From NCBI RefSeq assembly GCF_040869045.1, contig NC_090319.1, positions 391,359,601 to 391,423,600 on the forward strand: a DNA stretch of 64,000 nt, read 5' to 3'. Of this stretch, positions 32,894-44,452 are shown piece after piece; position 1 is the first letter of the stretch, and the number at the start of each line of letters is the position of its first letter. Origin of the DNA: Eurosta solidaginis (lineage: Eukaryota; Arthropoda; Insecta; Diptera; Tephritidae). The translations under genes and the position numbers were made by a program. The notes under the pieces were generated by a model that searched no databases, had not been told where the DNA came from, and worked only from the letters and a program-made list of their open reading frames with translations.

Positions 32894-34110
32894 CTACGAG
32901 AGGTTATGGAGGCGGAAGGAATTAATGTGGACGAGTATGTCTTTCATCCTGATAGGGACGAGACATTGACATTGGAAGAGAAAAACGAAACATCGCAGAC
33001 AGTTACCAGCACAGACTTGATATTGCCTGCAATATGTGCACAAACATCGACAGTAAGATCCAAGATGGAAACTCAACTGGAAGAATAGAAGACATATATG
33101 GCATCCCAACAGAATTCGCAGGAGACACGTATAACATCGAAGATTGAAGCACAAGAAACGCGTATTTCAGAAATGTCGACACAGATTACATCGAAGATTG
33201 AAGCACAAAATGCACGAATATCCGAAATGTCGGCGCAAATTTCAGCCCAGATATCATCGCAGATGTCTGTGCAACTGGAAGAGCTAGAAGGACGTATTTC
33301 CTCGAATTTTACAACTCGAGGACAAAATCGATTCCGAGATTGAAACATTGAGAGGTCGTATACAGGAGTTGGAACTAAATCGCTAAGCAGTTTCACCGAG
33401 TAATCCAAAGGTAAAAACACCATCCTTTGATGGTTATGCTCCCTTCCAGGTGTTTAAGCTTAAGTTCAGAAGACCGCAACAGTGAACATCTGGAATGCTG
33501 AAGATAAAGTTGCTGCACTATTCGTGGCATTGAAAGGATCTGCTGTTGAAATCCTACAGAATATTCCCGAGGGAGAATGGAACAACTACCAAACACTGAT
33601 GAGCGCTCTAGAGGCGATACGGAAGCGAACACAGGAAGCAGATATATCAAATATAGTTGCAAAACCGCTACCAAAAAGCTAATGGGACTTCGCAGGAGTT
33701 TGCTTCGGATGTTGAAAAATTGGCTCATCTCGCAAATGTAGACGCACCTGTGGAATACACCGAGAGGGTTAAAATTCAGAGCTTTATAAATGGAATAAGG
33801 GATGTCGAAACGAAACGAGCCACATATGCGGATTCAAAACCAATATTTGTTGAAACGGTTACCTATGCACTGACTCAGGAAACAGCGTCACTTTTGAGTA
33901 AGCCCGCATACGAAGCTCATCGCGTGGAAGTGTAAAGGTCAGACTGGATAAACACAATTTTGGAAGCAATAAAAGTGTCAAATGCTTTAAGTGTGGTAAG
34001 CCAGGGCACATTGCACGTTATTGCAGTACCAACCCTAACAGCTCCAACAATGTGGGTGGCCGTAAACGCAGAGCTGAAGCGAGTCAGCCACAAGGAGCGA
34101 CAGCTGGCTC
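32894..34110 (+). pseudogene. gypsy-type gag, frameshifted
   Basis: Pieces in order: an N-terminal coiled-coil with repeated ISEMSAQIS/TSKIEAQ units (32906-33343); a capsid-like region (NIWNAEDKVAALFVALKG, SQEFASDVEKLAHLA; 33482-33935); and a zinc knuckle CFKCGKPGHIARYC (about 33975-34020), all in different frames. It packaged the element RNA when intact. A stop at 33088 and shifts near 33345, 33470, 33660 and 33930 disable it. Confidence 0.7.
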
Positions 34111-34565
34111 CCGCAAATGAATACCCCATAATCTCTATCTCGCAGATTGGAATAAGGTCGAGCAATCTTACTGTCGGAGGACATGTGGATGGAAAGGAAC
34201 GTTTACTGACTGTAGATACGGGCGCATCTCATTCCATTATTCGATCGGATATAGTCAACAAAATTATAAGACCATTGCATGGCACAAGATTACGATCAGC
34301 CACTGGACAGGACACCCAGGTAATTGGAGAAGTAGCATGTGAAGTCACAATTGGGAACGGCACGATACTACACAATTTTATAGTGGCAGAGGTTGTTGTT
34401 GAAATCATAATTGGAGTGGACTTCTTAATCGACCAAGGCATCAAGATCGACATGCAAAGCAAGATGATGCGATATAAGAACATGGATGTGCCACTTAATT
34501 TCGGCCACGAGAAAGGCTGCAGCAGAAACGAGTGCTGGTGGAGGAGAATCAGCAAATACCACTGA
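33960..34565 (+). pseudogene. gypsy-type aspartic protease region
   Basis: A frame with GHVDGKERLLTVDTGASHSII (about 34180-34250), the DTGAS active site of a retropepsin, and IIIGVDFLIDQG near the end (the second conserved motif). Its first third overlaps the gag zinc-knuckle frame and is not meaningful. It is connected to the reverse transcriptase by a one-frame shift at about 34530. Confidence 0.75.
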
Positions 34566-36630
34566 AATCGGAAGCAGTAATCTGGGTCAAGGTTGATGGA
34601 GATTGTGGGACAAACAAATTGTGGGTTGTCGAGGCAGCAAACAAATCAACACCGAATGTACTTGTAAGAAAAACCCTGGCTATGAAAAAACAAGACGGAC
34701 GTATCCCGGTAAGAGTACTCAATGAGTTCAAGTCACCACTCAAATTGACCAGAGGAACTATATTTGGGAGATGCCAAGAGGCTGAAGTAGTAATCAATTG
34801 TGAACAGCTCCAGGAAAACGTTTCAACTAGCAAGATTGATCTTTCAAATGAAATCATGGCATGGACGGACCGACTAGAGGAAGATTATCGGAGTAAGGCA
34901 AAACAACTGTTTCTAAAGTACGCAAACATATTTGACCAGGATGGTTCCAAACCAGGCCGCACCAACATTGTGAAATATCAAATTGACACTGGAGATGCGA
35001 GGCCGATCCGTCAAGCTTCACGTAGTGTTCCACTGGCGAAGCGGGAAGTTGTGAGTCAAATCATACAAGAAATGAGCGACAGCGGCGCCATCGAACCATC
35101 AGCTAGTCCATGGAGCTCACCGGTACTACTTGTAAAGAAGGAGGATGGAAAAATTTGGTTTTGCGTGGACTACCGAAAGTTGAACGACGTCACGAAAAAG
35201 GATAGTTACCAATTGTCAAGAATTGACGATACTCTGGACTCGCTTTCTGGTTCGAAATGGTTTTCGACACTGGACTTGAAAAGTGGCTACTGGCAAGTGG
35301 AGGTGAAAGTGAAGGAAGAAGACAAAGAGAAAACAGCCTTCAGCGTCGAAGATGGTCTTTGGCAAGTTACAGTGATGCCTTTTGGACTTTGTAATGCACC
35401 AGCTACTTTTGAGAGACTCATGGATCAGGTACTGAAAGGACTAGGTACATTGGAAAACATGCTTAGTGTACCTAGACGACATCATCGTATTAGGAAAGAA
35501 CTTTAACGAACATTTGAAGAACTTGGAGGAGGTTTTCTAAAGAATAGATGGTGGGTGCGGGTTTAGTCCCAAAAGGTGTTCTCTGTTCAAGAAGCAAGTT
35601 AGTTACTTGGGTAATAAGGTAACGACAGAGGGCATCTGCACTGCGAATGAAAATATAGAAGCTGTAAAAGATTGGCCAAGACCACAGAACCTGCATGAAT
35701 AAAGAAGTTTCCATGGGCTGTACACATATTACCGCCGATTTGTACCAAACTTTGCCAGCGTAGCCCATAACCTCCACGGGCTTACAAGAAAAAATAAAGC
35801 TTTTGAATGGAAGAAGGATCAAGAAGTGGGTTTCCAAATATTGAAAGAGCGTTTGTGCACTGCCCCAATGTTGGCATATCCGATTCCAGGAGCAACATTT
35901 ATTCTAGATACAGATGCGAGTGGATATGCTATAGTAGGCGTTTTATCACAACTAGTCGATGGACAGGATAAGGTAGTTTCATATTACAGCCGATCAATTG
36001 GAAAACCAGAGAGGAACTATTGCGTTACACGGAGAGAGATGTTGGCATTGGGAGAGTGCATTAAACATTTTCACAAATACCTCTACGGGCAGCGATTCCG
36101 CGTCAGGACAGATCACGCAGCGTAGAAATGGCTCCTGTAGTTCAGTAATCCAGAAGCATCGAAAAGGAAATGGAAATGTTGATGCAATGTCACGAAGACC
36201 ATGTAGTTTGGAGTGCAAACACTCCGGCTAATGACTATAACGTCTGCGCATGAATGGGACAAGGAACAACTAAAAAAGTGTCAGCTAGAAGATAGAGATC
36301 TGTCACATGTTATGCAAGGGCTCGAACGAAACGAAAGACCTAATAGAGAGGAGACGTCAGCGGAGAGTCCTATTGCGAAGTCATATTGGAAACAGTGGAA
36401 CAGTTTACAATTCATATCCGGTTGCTTGCATCGAGTATGGGAGGGTGAGGATGGTCAAAGTAAGAGGAAACTGATAGTTGTTCCCAGGAAAAGGATTCCT
36501 GGCGTTCTCAACGAGCTACATAATGGTCCAAGTGGAGGTATTCTGGGGCTCACGAAGACGCTCGAGAAAATTTAGCAGGGATTCTATTGGGTTGGTTGCC
36601 GGCAGTCGGTCACTGAGTGGATTGTTAACT
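34532..36630 (+). pseudogene. gypsy-type reverse transcriptase and RNase H, broken
   Basis: Reverse transcriptase is open 34532-35506 (SPWSSPVLLVKKEDGKIWFCVDYRKLN, FSTLDLKSGYWQ, VMPFGLCNAPATFERLMD). It shifts frame just before the YLDD box (about 35470). Stops follow at about 35540 and 35700. RNase H (FILDTDASGYAIVGVLSQ, NYCVTRREMLAL, RVRTDHAA) is at 35860-36125. A deletion follows and then the integrase zinc-binding region (36240-36630, ...GPSGGILGLTKTLEKI). It is not functional. Confidence 0.8.
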
Positions 36631-36638
36631 GCCAGGTT

Positions 36639-37478
36639 CATAGTACAGGTTTACAAGTATGATATGTATGAGAAGGAAACAATTCCTTTCTCTCTCTTAC
36701 ACAATGCCGTTTGACACTTCGGTCAGTGTCAAACTATTGTGCAACTCAGTGGAACATGCGTTTGACACTGAACGAAGTGTCAAAATTACGGAGATTGCTG
36801 TCGGGGAAAGTGATGCAGGGAAACAAAAAAAGGACCGGAATATCAGATAAGGGTTGCTGCGATGGTAAATTTTTTTGAACGAATTTATTATGAACATGTA
36901 GTGCACCTATATGAGTCCTACAAAAAATTATACAAAAGTCTTGAATTGGGGTATCTGAGGACGCGTAGTTATTCCAGTATTAAGAATACAAACACGGGTG
37001 CTAAGGTTTTCTACCCGTTGAAAAGTTCTCCGCGAAAAACAGTTTGAAACCGAGGTCGACTGCAATAAGCCGTCCAAAAATGTGGAAAGAGAAATGAAAA
37101 GCCGCGTTTTGTCCTGTTATCAATAGTCCAAAGGCGAAAAAGTATACGAATTATTGGAAGCGAGGCAAAAACGCGTCTACTAATACCTCCCCCGACGGTT
37201 TTGGTCGCGTTTTAGCAATCGTCCCCGGTAATAAAGTATCACAATTTGTTGATTAAAATTGTCAAAAACATATGGATTTTAAAGAGAAATGTAATTAAGT
37301 GCTCGTTTGAAAGTAAATAAGAATATTTCTTTGTAATTTAACAATAAAAATTTTACGCAGTGCCAAATAGCATCCACAAAAAAAAAAAAAAAAACGAACA
37401 AGAACAAGCATTTTATCAGGTGAGCATAGCTGTGTATGTGCGTGTTACTACATATCCTACTTGTAGACCTTTACAATG
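36639..37478 (+). mobile_element. A1: A-family CAT...ATG element inserted in the gypsy-type element
   Basis: 840 bp, from CATAGTACAGGTTTACAAG to CTTGTAGACCTTTACAATG. The flanking 8-mers GCCAGGTT (36631-36638) and GCGAGGTT (37479-37486) differ by one base, consistent with an 8-bp target duplication. It splits the integrase zinc-binding region. No transposase frame. Confidence 0.8.
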
Positions 37479-38185
37479 GCGAGGTTTGCAGAGAGCGAAA
37501 GGGCGCAAAACACGAAGTCATGGGCAGATGAAGCAGTATGTTTCAGACCCACCATTTGAAAGGATCGCCATGGATGTCGCAGGTCCATTTCCTACTAGCA
37601 ACCGGAAACAAATACGTACTGGTGGCTATGGATTGTTTCAGCAAATGGCCCGAGGTATACGCAATTCCAAATCAGGAACCGGAAACAGTATCGGAAGTGT
37701 TTACAAACAATTGGGTTGCAAGGTACTGTGTACCAATGGAGCTACATACTGACACAGGTAGAAATTTTGAATCAGCTGTGTTCCAAGAAATGTGTACGAC
37801 ATTGTGCATTCGAAAAACACGTACAACTGCATTGCATCCTCAGTCCGATGGTATGGCGGAACGATTTAATAGAATATTAGAGGAGCACTTAAGGAAAGTA
37901 GTGGACAAGTTCCATATAGATTGGGATACACACATATCATTTTTCTTGATAGCTTAGCGATCGGCAGTGCATAAGACAACGGGCCAAACCCGTGCAAAGG
38001 TAATTTTTGGCAATGACCTTCGACTGTCAGCTGATTGAAGTTTGGGATAAATGCCGATGCTGAGAGAAATGCCGAGAAATCCACTGGTGTCTTGGAGAAA
38101 GAGATGTGGGAAATACCCGATCTTGTAAGACTACAAACCAAGATTATGAGTGACAAAATGGAAGCATTAACGCCGCCACCTTGAA
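37479..38185 (+). pseudogene. gypsy-type integrase core
   Basis: Reads PPFERIAMDVAGPFP, then in the next frame KYVLVAMDCFSKWPEVYAI, LHTDTGRNFESAVF, TALHPQSDGMAERFN and DWDTHISFFLIA. This is the DDE integrase that inserts the cDNA. Frame shifts lie near 37490 and 37600 and a stop at 37957. The C-terminus trails to about 38185. No 3' LTR follows. Confidence 0.75.
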
Positions 38186-38189
38186 CGTC

Positions 38190-38814
38190 CATAGACCACG
38201 TTTACACATACCTTAATCTACAATAAATCGTCAATAGATATTCTATTCGTTTACATATGTTCCATCCCTGCGAGCTAGATTATTTTCTGTTAAATTTTCA
38301 CGTTTCTCTTTAATTTTGTGCTTCCAATTCTACAAGAAATAAAAGAAAAACGTGAAATTTGATCGATAATATCGTCCCTAGTAATGGAACATAGAATATT
38401 TTTTGAGAATTTATTGTAGATTAAATAAATATAAGGCGCGGTAACCTTCGAATTAATTTTAGGCCGAGCTTCTCTTCCAATTTGCATCGTGCTTATTTAA
38501 ATTTTTCCGACTCCGAACGGGATCTGCAAGGCAGATGACTTTTCACTGATAAGCTTTCATGACAGGAATACACTCGGAGTGCTTGCCAAATCATTGCCAA
38601 GGGGCGACAACGCTTAGAAAACATTCTTCTAATTGAAAAATATTGTTTCTAAAATTTTGATATTGCTTTTCCCGGAGCCTGAGCTCAGGATCTTCGGTGT
38701 GGTTGGCGGAACCCGCTACCACCACACCACGGTGGCCACCGTTGTAGATTTGTACATGTGTAAACGTGGTTTAAGTGTTTTTATCATGGACCACACTGTG
38801 CTGGAAGTTCAAGT
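38190..38814. other. intergenic, no recognised feature
   Basis: AT-rich. An imperfect inverted relation exists between about 38215-38300 and 38330-38410 (CTATTCGTTTACATATGTTCC and TAATGGAACATAGAATATT types). No gene was seen. Confidence 0.35.
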
Positions 38815-38822
38815 GTCAAATC

Positions 38823-38979
38823 CATAGCGGAATGATGCAAGGTGGCAGCATGGTGACATACCTACAAACATAAATAAAAATTCCATGTACTTTGTTTTTG
38901 TAAATTCGATGTATCAAATCAAATAAAAAAAGTTTATAATCAGCTGTTCCATGCTGCCACCTGGTATCGTTGCGCTATG
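38823..38979. mobile_element. M1: 157-bp CAT...ATG element (GGTGGCAGCATGG family)
   Basis: The termini are CATAGCGGAATGATGCAAGG and CGATACC...GCGCTATG. The perfect 8-bp duplication GTCAAATC flanks it (38815-38822 and 38980-38987). The inner inverted repeat GGTGGCAGCATGG/CCATGCTGCCACC is conserved with the copy at 61273-62697. Confidence 0.85.
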
Positions 38980-39016
38980 GTCAAATCAAAATGTTGTACC
39001 AAGGCCTTTGTTTAAA

Positions 39017-39590
39017 GCGGAATTTACCCACCGACGTGTGCCGTACGTACGGACGTTTGTCGTACGAAACACGTTTGACCGAACTCTCAAGCCCGTAGGA
39101 ATCAATGTGTGCGTCTGTGTACATGTACATAACAAATTTGTGTGTGTGTTGTTTACAGATAAGCACTGTTGCCATTGACCATTTTGCATGCATGCTTATG
39201 GAAACATCAACTTTTTCCAATTTATTTTTTGATGTTGTAAAAGGCTGGAATTAATATTAAATAAATATAAATAGATTAAATATTTATAATCTGTACTTTT
39301 ACATTATTATTTCGAATTATTTTCACAATTTTTCAAACTTTAATAAGGTGTTTTTGCATAAAACTGCAAACGGTCAAAAATTAGCCAACAAAAGTTTACT
39401 AGACAACTCCGTCTAGTGAGAGAGCGATCAGCTGACACGTTTTACGGAAAAAATCAAAATTGTTTTGATTTCTACGTTCCGGGCTACGTACGTACGGCCG
39501 TTGCACGTCGGTGAATTTTCGTTTATATTGCACACTCATAAGAGAGGTCGTGTCAGTTGACACGTTTTTGGTACGTACGTTCGTGAGTAA
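39017..39590 (-). mobile_element. H3: inverted GCGGCAGTTAC element, truncated at its right end
   Basis: About 574 bp, starting GCGGAATTTACCCACC and ending ...TTCGTGAGTAA where H4 begins. Together with H4 it forms a palindrome about 1.15 kb across. Confidence 0.75.
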
Positions 39591-39591
39591 T

Positions 39592-40163
39592 GCGGCAGTT
39601 ACCCACGAACGTACGTAGAAAAAACGTGTCAGCTGACACGACCTATCTTATGAGTGTGCAATGTAAACGAAAACTCACCGACGTGCAACGCCCGTACGTA
39701 CGTAGCCCGGAACGTAGAAATCAAAACAATTTTGATTTTTTCCGTAAGAACGTGTCAGCTGATCGCTCTCTCACTAGACAGAGTTACCTAGTAAACTTTT
39801 GTGCGCTAATTTTTGACCGTTTCCAATTTTATGCAAAAACGCCTAATTAAAGTTTGAAAAATTGTGGAAATAATTATGTAAAAGTGCTGATTATAAATAT
39901 TTAATCTATTTATACTTATTTAATATGTATTCCGGCCTTTTACAATATCAAAAATTAAATTGGAAAAAGTTGATGTTTCCATAAGCATACATGCAAAATG
40001 GTCAATGGCAACAGTGCTTATCTGTAAACAATACACACACAAATATGTTATGTACATGTACACAGACGCATACATTGATTCCTACGGGCTTGAAAGTTCG
40101 GTCAAACGTGCTTCGTACGACAAACGTCCTTACGTACGGCACACGTCGGTGGGTAACTGCCGC
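39592..40163 (+). mobile_element. H4: GCGGCAGTTAC element, complete
   Basis: 572 bp from GCGGCAGTTACCCACG to GTGGGTAACTGCCGC, identical in length to H2. It is head-to-head with H3. No coding function is claimed for the frames inside. Confidence 0.75.
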
Positions 40164-40184
40164 ATAACTGCCGTATAAGGTTTG

Positions 40185-41095
40185 CAATGACCAAGGCGTT
40201 GCCTGGAAAATATGACGAAGAAGCAATCAGATGATGGGATAACGCAGAGGTAAAGCTATTGTTTTCGTTAAAATTTCACACACAAGCTATTGAAAACGTT
40301 AATAATTAGTCAAATTGTGATTATTATATTAAAATACAATTTTTCTGGCGTTGGAGTTGACGAATTGGATGCCACATTTCGCCAATGGTGAATTACCTAC
40401 CCGTGATTTGATGGTATACTGATTGCCACTATTCGTTCTGTTGGCGGTTTTCTTTACTTTTACGTCGTCTCTGACAAGGCGAATTCACTACCAGGTGTTG
40501 TACCAACAGCTGATTGCTCCTTCTTGTTTATTTTCCATACAAAGCCTTGTACCAAGGCGAATCCATACCAGGTGGTGGCAAAGCGAATTCAACCAACTCG
40601 CCGTTCAGAAGAATGTCAAGTCAAAAGAAAATTTTCATTGATTTCGATTAACTGACATTTTGTTGTACAAGGCTTTGTATGGAAAATTATCAAGAAGAAG
40701 CAATCAGCTGTTGGGATAACACCACCTCTACTGAATTCGCCTTGCCTTGTAATGTACAACAATATGTCAGTTAATCGAAATCAATAAAAAATTTCTTCTG
40801 CACTGCGAACAAGGCGAATTCATTACAGGTGGTGTTATCCCATCAGCTGATTGCTTCTTCTTGATAATTTTCCATACAACGCCTTGTACTACAACATGTC
40901 AGTTAATCGAAATCAATGAAAATTTTCTTTTGACTTGACATTCTTCCGCACGGCGAATTAGTTTAATTCGCTTTGCCACCACCTAGTATAGATTCGCCTT
41001 GACTGCGAATTAGTTGAATTCGGTTCACCATCACCTTGTATAGATTCGCCTTGCATTCTGATAACACCACCTTGTACTGAATTCGCCGTGAGAGA
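40185..41095. repeat. cluster of interleaved palindromes (CAAGGCGAATTC family)
   Basis: Repeated modules in both orientations: CAAGGCGAATTC, ACCAGGTGGTG / CACCACCT, CAGCTGATTGC, GTCAGTTAATCGAAATCAAT and GTCAAGTCAAAAGAAAATTTTC. For example, 40680-40745 is the inverse of 40808-40872, and 40549-40675 pairs with 40885-41045. It looks like several copies of one foldback element inserted into each other. Non-coding. Confidence 0.65.
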
Positions 41096-41464
41096 TATGA
41101 AAAAAATTTAACCGTCATAAAGTTTTTTTTTTCTTGGAGAGTAGAGTAGCTTTGAGGAATATTTTGAAAAATCGAAATTTATGGCAAATAAGGTTCAAAA
41201 TTTTCCATTATTGTCAATTCTCGACTGCATTCGGATATTATTTTATTTATAAATATATATTTATTTATATACCTATATATAATATAAATGAACAAATAAT
41301 TATTGTTCTACTTGATGATATTGGAAATCTATTTAAATTTCTATTTGATGCGCCAATTTCAAGTGCACATTTTTTATTTACGCATTTGCATCAACTTTGC
41401 CAATCAATTGGAGCCCATAGAATCGCCCGAACAATTGGAAGCCTAAATTTGTAAGTCGGGTGAA

Positions 41465-42058
41465 ATGTCAAGAAAACGAAACTTCAATCGAAGATCTATG
41501 ACGATTTTGCACTCGGTTATACCCTGTCCCAGTATTGAAGAGTTAGGGATAGAATATTATCGACCTGGTTGTTATTGTACACCACAGACGATGCCTGATG
41601 TTACAACTTATTCGTGCGCCTATCTTCACGAATATGTACCACAATGGACGGCTGCCTGTAATACGGCCACATATGTGGTGGATATGTATGGTATGGTCTA
41701 TTATCTTAGCGATTTCGAACATCAAATGCAGTTCTCTAACAACGACGTTGATACGAAGATTGCTTACCATATACCAACTTATATTAAGGAGAAGGATTGT
41801 GATTTAACCACTGAAGAGGATGTTGAGGCCGTTAGTCCACGAAAACGGGAACGAATTGAAGATGGAAGCTATGAAGCGGAGCAGGAGCTTGTAGGGGATT
41901 CTGATAAGTATGCGCATCATAAAACTTCGCATGATAAATTTATGGCCGAGTCGAAATGTCAAGTAGAAATCTTTGAGCAGGATTATTTTGTGGAAGAACC
42001 CACTGACACAGAATCTAAAGCAGATAAAAATGATGTACGGGCTGAGCATACAAAGTAG
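41465..42058 (+). CDS. hypothetical protein, 197 codons, unknown family
   Basis: An uninterrupted frame with natural-looking composition. It has a basic N-terminus (SRKRNFNRR), a Cys/Tyr-rich middle (CYCTPQTMPDVTTYSCAYLH, CNTATYVVDMYGMVYYL) and an acidic Lys/Glu C-terminus. No signal peptide, membrane span or known motif is evident. The start chosen is the first ATG (context GTGAAATGTC). A GTAAGT donor-like site 14 bp upstream (41451-41456) and an open stretch 41134-41454 suggest an upstream exon may exist. It could be a lineage-specific gene; I cannot assign a function. Confidence 0.5.
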   Translation: MSRKRNFNRRSMTILHSVIPCPSIEELGIEYYRPGCYCTPQTMPDVTTYSCAYLHEYVPQWTAACNTATYVVDMYGMVYYLSDFEHQMQFSNNDVDTKIAYHIPTYIKEKDCDLTTEEDVEAVSPRKRERIEDGSYEAEQELVGDSDKYAHHKTSHDKFMAESKCQVEIFEQDYFVEEPTDTESKADKNDVRAEHTK

Positions 42059-42059
42059 A

Positions 42060-42588
42060 ATGTACCTACTTATTGATTTGAATATGTTATATGTATATTT
42101 TGGAATATTTTATTGAATGTACGTACAAGATTACTGTCGATACTAACGAATATATTTAAAAATTATATTTAATGTTTGTATTAATATAACAAGTCAGAAT
42201 TCCATATTAATGCGTTAAGTTAACGTGTACTGAAAAACACTTTGTCTACAAGATTTTTAAAGATGTGCCTTATTTATTTATTAATTTTATAGAATGTTCG
42301 AATTTGTTTGAAGAACATCTTTCTGAAAATTTGTGGTAATTACTTTTCTACTTTTGAAACGGGATTTTGAACGCATTAGTTTTTAAAGTTGTATTTAAAG
42401 TTTAAAACATTCATTTTTGTGAGTTCGTGAGCTTAAAAGCCCCGTCATATAAGCAGTTTTTCATATATAAGCGTTTTACTCAATCTCAGGGCCGGGCTAA
42501 CCCTCAACGGGGCCCTTTTTTCACGTCCGTTCCCTTCTTTTTTCGATTAAAAAATACAAACATATCTTTCATAAAAATTTTATTGTCA
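42060..42588. other. 3' flank of the hypothetical gene, no recognised feature
   Basis: AT-rich. No strong polyadenylation signal was seen in the first 100 bp. Nothing else was recognised. Confidence 0.35.
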
Positions 42589-42600
42589 CAATGTAATAAT

Positions 42601-43662
42601 TCAAGGTTCGAAACGAGCTCAAGGCCAGAACAATAATTTTTTGTAATGATTATTGCTTTTTTAATTTTTCTATAATTGAAAATTTTTACTTTATTTTTTG
42701 GAATAGTAAGTACAAAACTAAATTAAAAAAACAATAATCATTACAAAAAAAATATTGTTCTGGCCTTGAGCTCGTGAACGTTGAATACTTTATCAATAGG
42801 ACGATAAAACAAAAACAATTGTTAATATAAAACCAAGAGCACTTGGGAAATGTCAAACAAAGTAATTGACAATAAACAAATCCAACATTATCAGTGTCTT
42901 GCAACAGATGGCGCAACGCTGATCAAATATAGTTGGTAGAGAGGAATAGAAGTAGCAATTTATCAGTCAAATAAACCACCGCTGTATAGCCAAAATGGTT
43001 AGCGCAGCGTGCCTATAGCGTACTGATGATGAAGGCTTAGCACCCTTCGAAATGGATCTATCTGCGCAGCAGGTTGTCTTAAAAATTGTCTACTTGCTAT
43101 TCCAAAAAACAAAATAAAAAATGTTTCATTATAGAAAAATTAAAAAAAAAACAATCATTATAAAAAATTATTGTTCTGGCCTTGAGCTCGTTTCGAACCG
43201 TGAATACTTTATCAATGGGCCGATAAACCAAAATCAATCGTTAATAAAACCAAGAGTACTTGGGAAATGTCAAACAAAGTAATTGACAATAAACAAATCC
43301 AACATTATCAGTGTCTTGCAACAGATGGCGCAACGCTGATCAAATATAGTTGGTAGAGGGGAATAGAAGTAGCAATTTATCAGTCAAATAAACCACCGCT
43401 GTATAGCCAAAATGGTTAGCGCAGCGTGCCTAAAGCGTACTGATGATGAAGGCTTAGCACCCTTCGAAATGGATCTATCTGCGCAGCTATAGCAGGTTGT
43501 CTGAAAAATTTTCTACTTACTATTCCAAAAAACAAAATAAAATTTTTAAATTATAGAATAATAAAAAAAAAATAATTATTACAAAAAATTATTGTTCTGG
43601 CCTTGAGCTCGTTTCGAACCTTGAATACTTTATCAATAGGCCGATAAAACAAAAACAATTGA
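42601..43662. repeat. R: composite block of tandem tRNA-like repeat units with 12-bp flanking repeats
   Basis: An inverted end fragment (42601-42655) is followed by direct units starting ATTGTTCTGGCCTTGAGCTC at 42753, 43170 and 43591 (periods 417 and 421 bp; the third is partial). Each full unit has a tRNA-like stretch with an A-box-like TAGCGCAGCGTG and, about 45 bp on, a weak B-box core CCTTCGAAAT. The whole block lies between two copies of CAATGTAATAAT (42589-42600 and 43663-43674). Confidence 0.65.
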
Positions 43663-43689
43663 CAATGTAATAATATCAATAAAATTACT

Positions 43690-44042
43690 ATCTACATTTT
43701 AAACATGTCGTTTTCTACATTTGTTTTCTGTAAATTCATCAATTATATAATCAATATCGATTTTGTTCAATAAATCTGACTCGATGCAAAGTATACCTAA
43801 TATCTCGAGTCGCTCTTGTCGCGTTGTAGCTCAGCAGCTTTGATTCTTTTAATTGCGAGAAGGATCATTCGGCAGAATAATTTGTGATCATTAAATTTAA
43901 AAAAATTCGTGTTAGGAAATACATCGGCTAATTGATCTTCCATTAGAATCTTATACAAATGACTATGAGTTTTTTGTGCATCAGTGTATCTGGAGGTCAC
44001 GTAACTTTGGAATTGTTTAATTTCAATGAAAAATTTTTCCAA
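43690..44042 (-). pseudogene. hAT transposase relic
   Basis: On the minus strand, ADVFPNTNF (about 43920) is followed, after a deletion and a frame change, by RQERLEILGILCIESDLLNKID and IIDEFTENKC (about 43835-43715). This is the end of a ZMYM1-like hAT dimerisation domain. Catalytic sequence is absent. Confidence 0.6.
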
Positions 44043-44059
44043 ATCTTTAGAATAAAAAA

Positions 44060-44200
44060 TAACGGTAAAAGTCTAGGTGAGGGGTCGACTGCTAATACGC
44101 TACCAAAAATATCGAGAGAGGTGTCAAACGACGCGTCTTGATATCAGTATTAATAATCCGAAGGCGGAAAAGAAAAATTCTCCATGACTTAGAGAGAAGT
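44060..44200 (+). repeat. C2: end fragment of C-family repeat
   Basis: GGTAAAAGTCTAGGTGAGGGGTCGACTGCTAATACG... to AATCCGAAGGCGGAAAAGA matches the left end of the copy at 51094. The rest is missing. Confidence 0.6.
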
Positions 44201-44452
44201 TGATGAGAAATGCAAATCTCTCCGAACCTTCCATATACTTTCACTGTGAAGATTGTCGATGATTTCGAGGTAACCTTTTGCCCTCAAAACATCGCGAGCC
44301 GAAAATTCTATTTCTGGAGCATTTCCGTCATTAGATTGTTTTTTTTTTTCTACGACGAGTATGTTTTACGATTTCTATGTAACCTACACCAGGTAATAAT
44401 TGTTTTGTTTTTTCCTAGAAATCATTGAACTGTTCACGGAATGAAACTAAAC

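Noticed and set aside
36639..37478. TA duplication for A-family elements (CA-TA-GTACAGG reading)
   Set aside because: Several copies show exact 8-bp duplications outside CAT...ATG, so the inner TA is part of the terminus.
39590..39850. Similar open frames in H copies (26443-26739, 27614-27874, 39590-39850) that could look like a conserved small protein
   Set aside because: The similarity follows from the DNA copies being related. The frame includes terminal repeat sequence and has no domain or codon signal.
41134..41454. 106-codon frame before the orphan gene
   Set aside because: Largely AT-rich and of low complexity in the middle. It may hide an exon ending at the GTAAGT at 41451, but this cannot be supported without transcripts.
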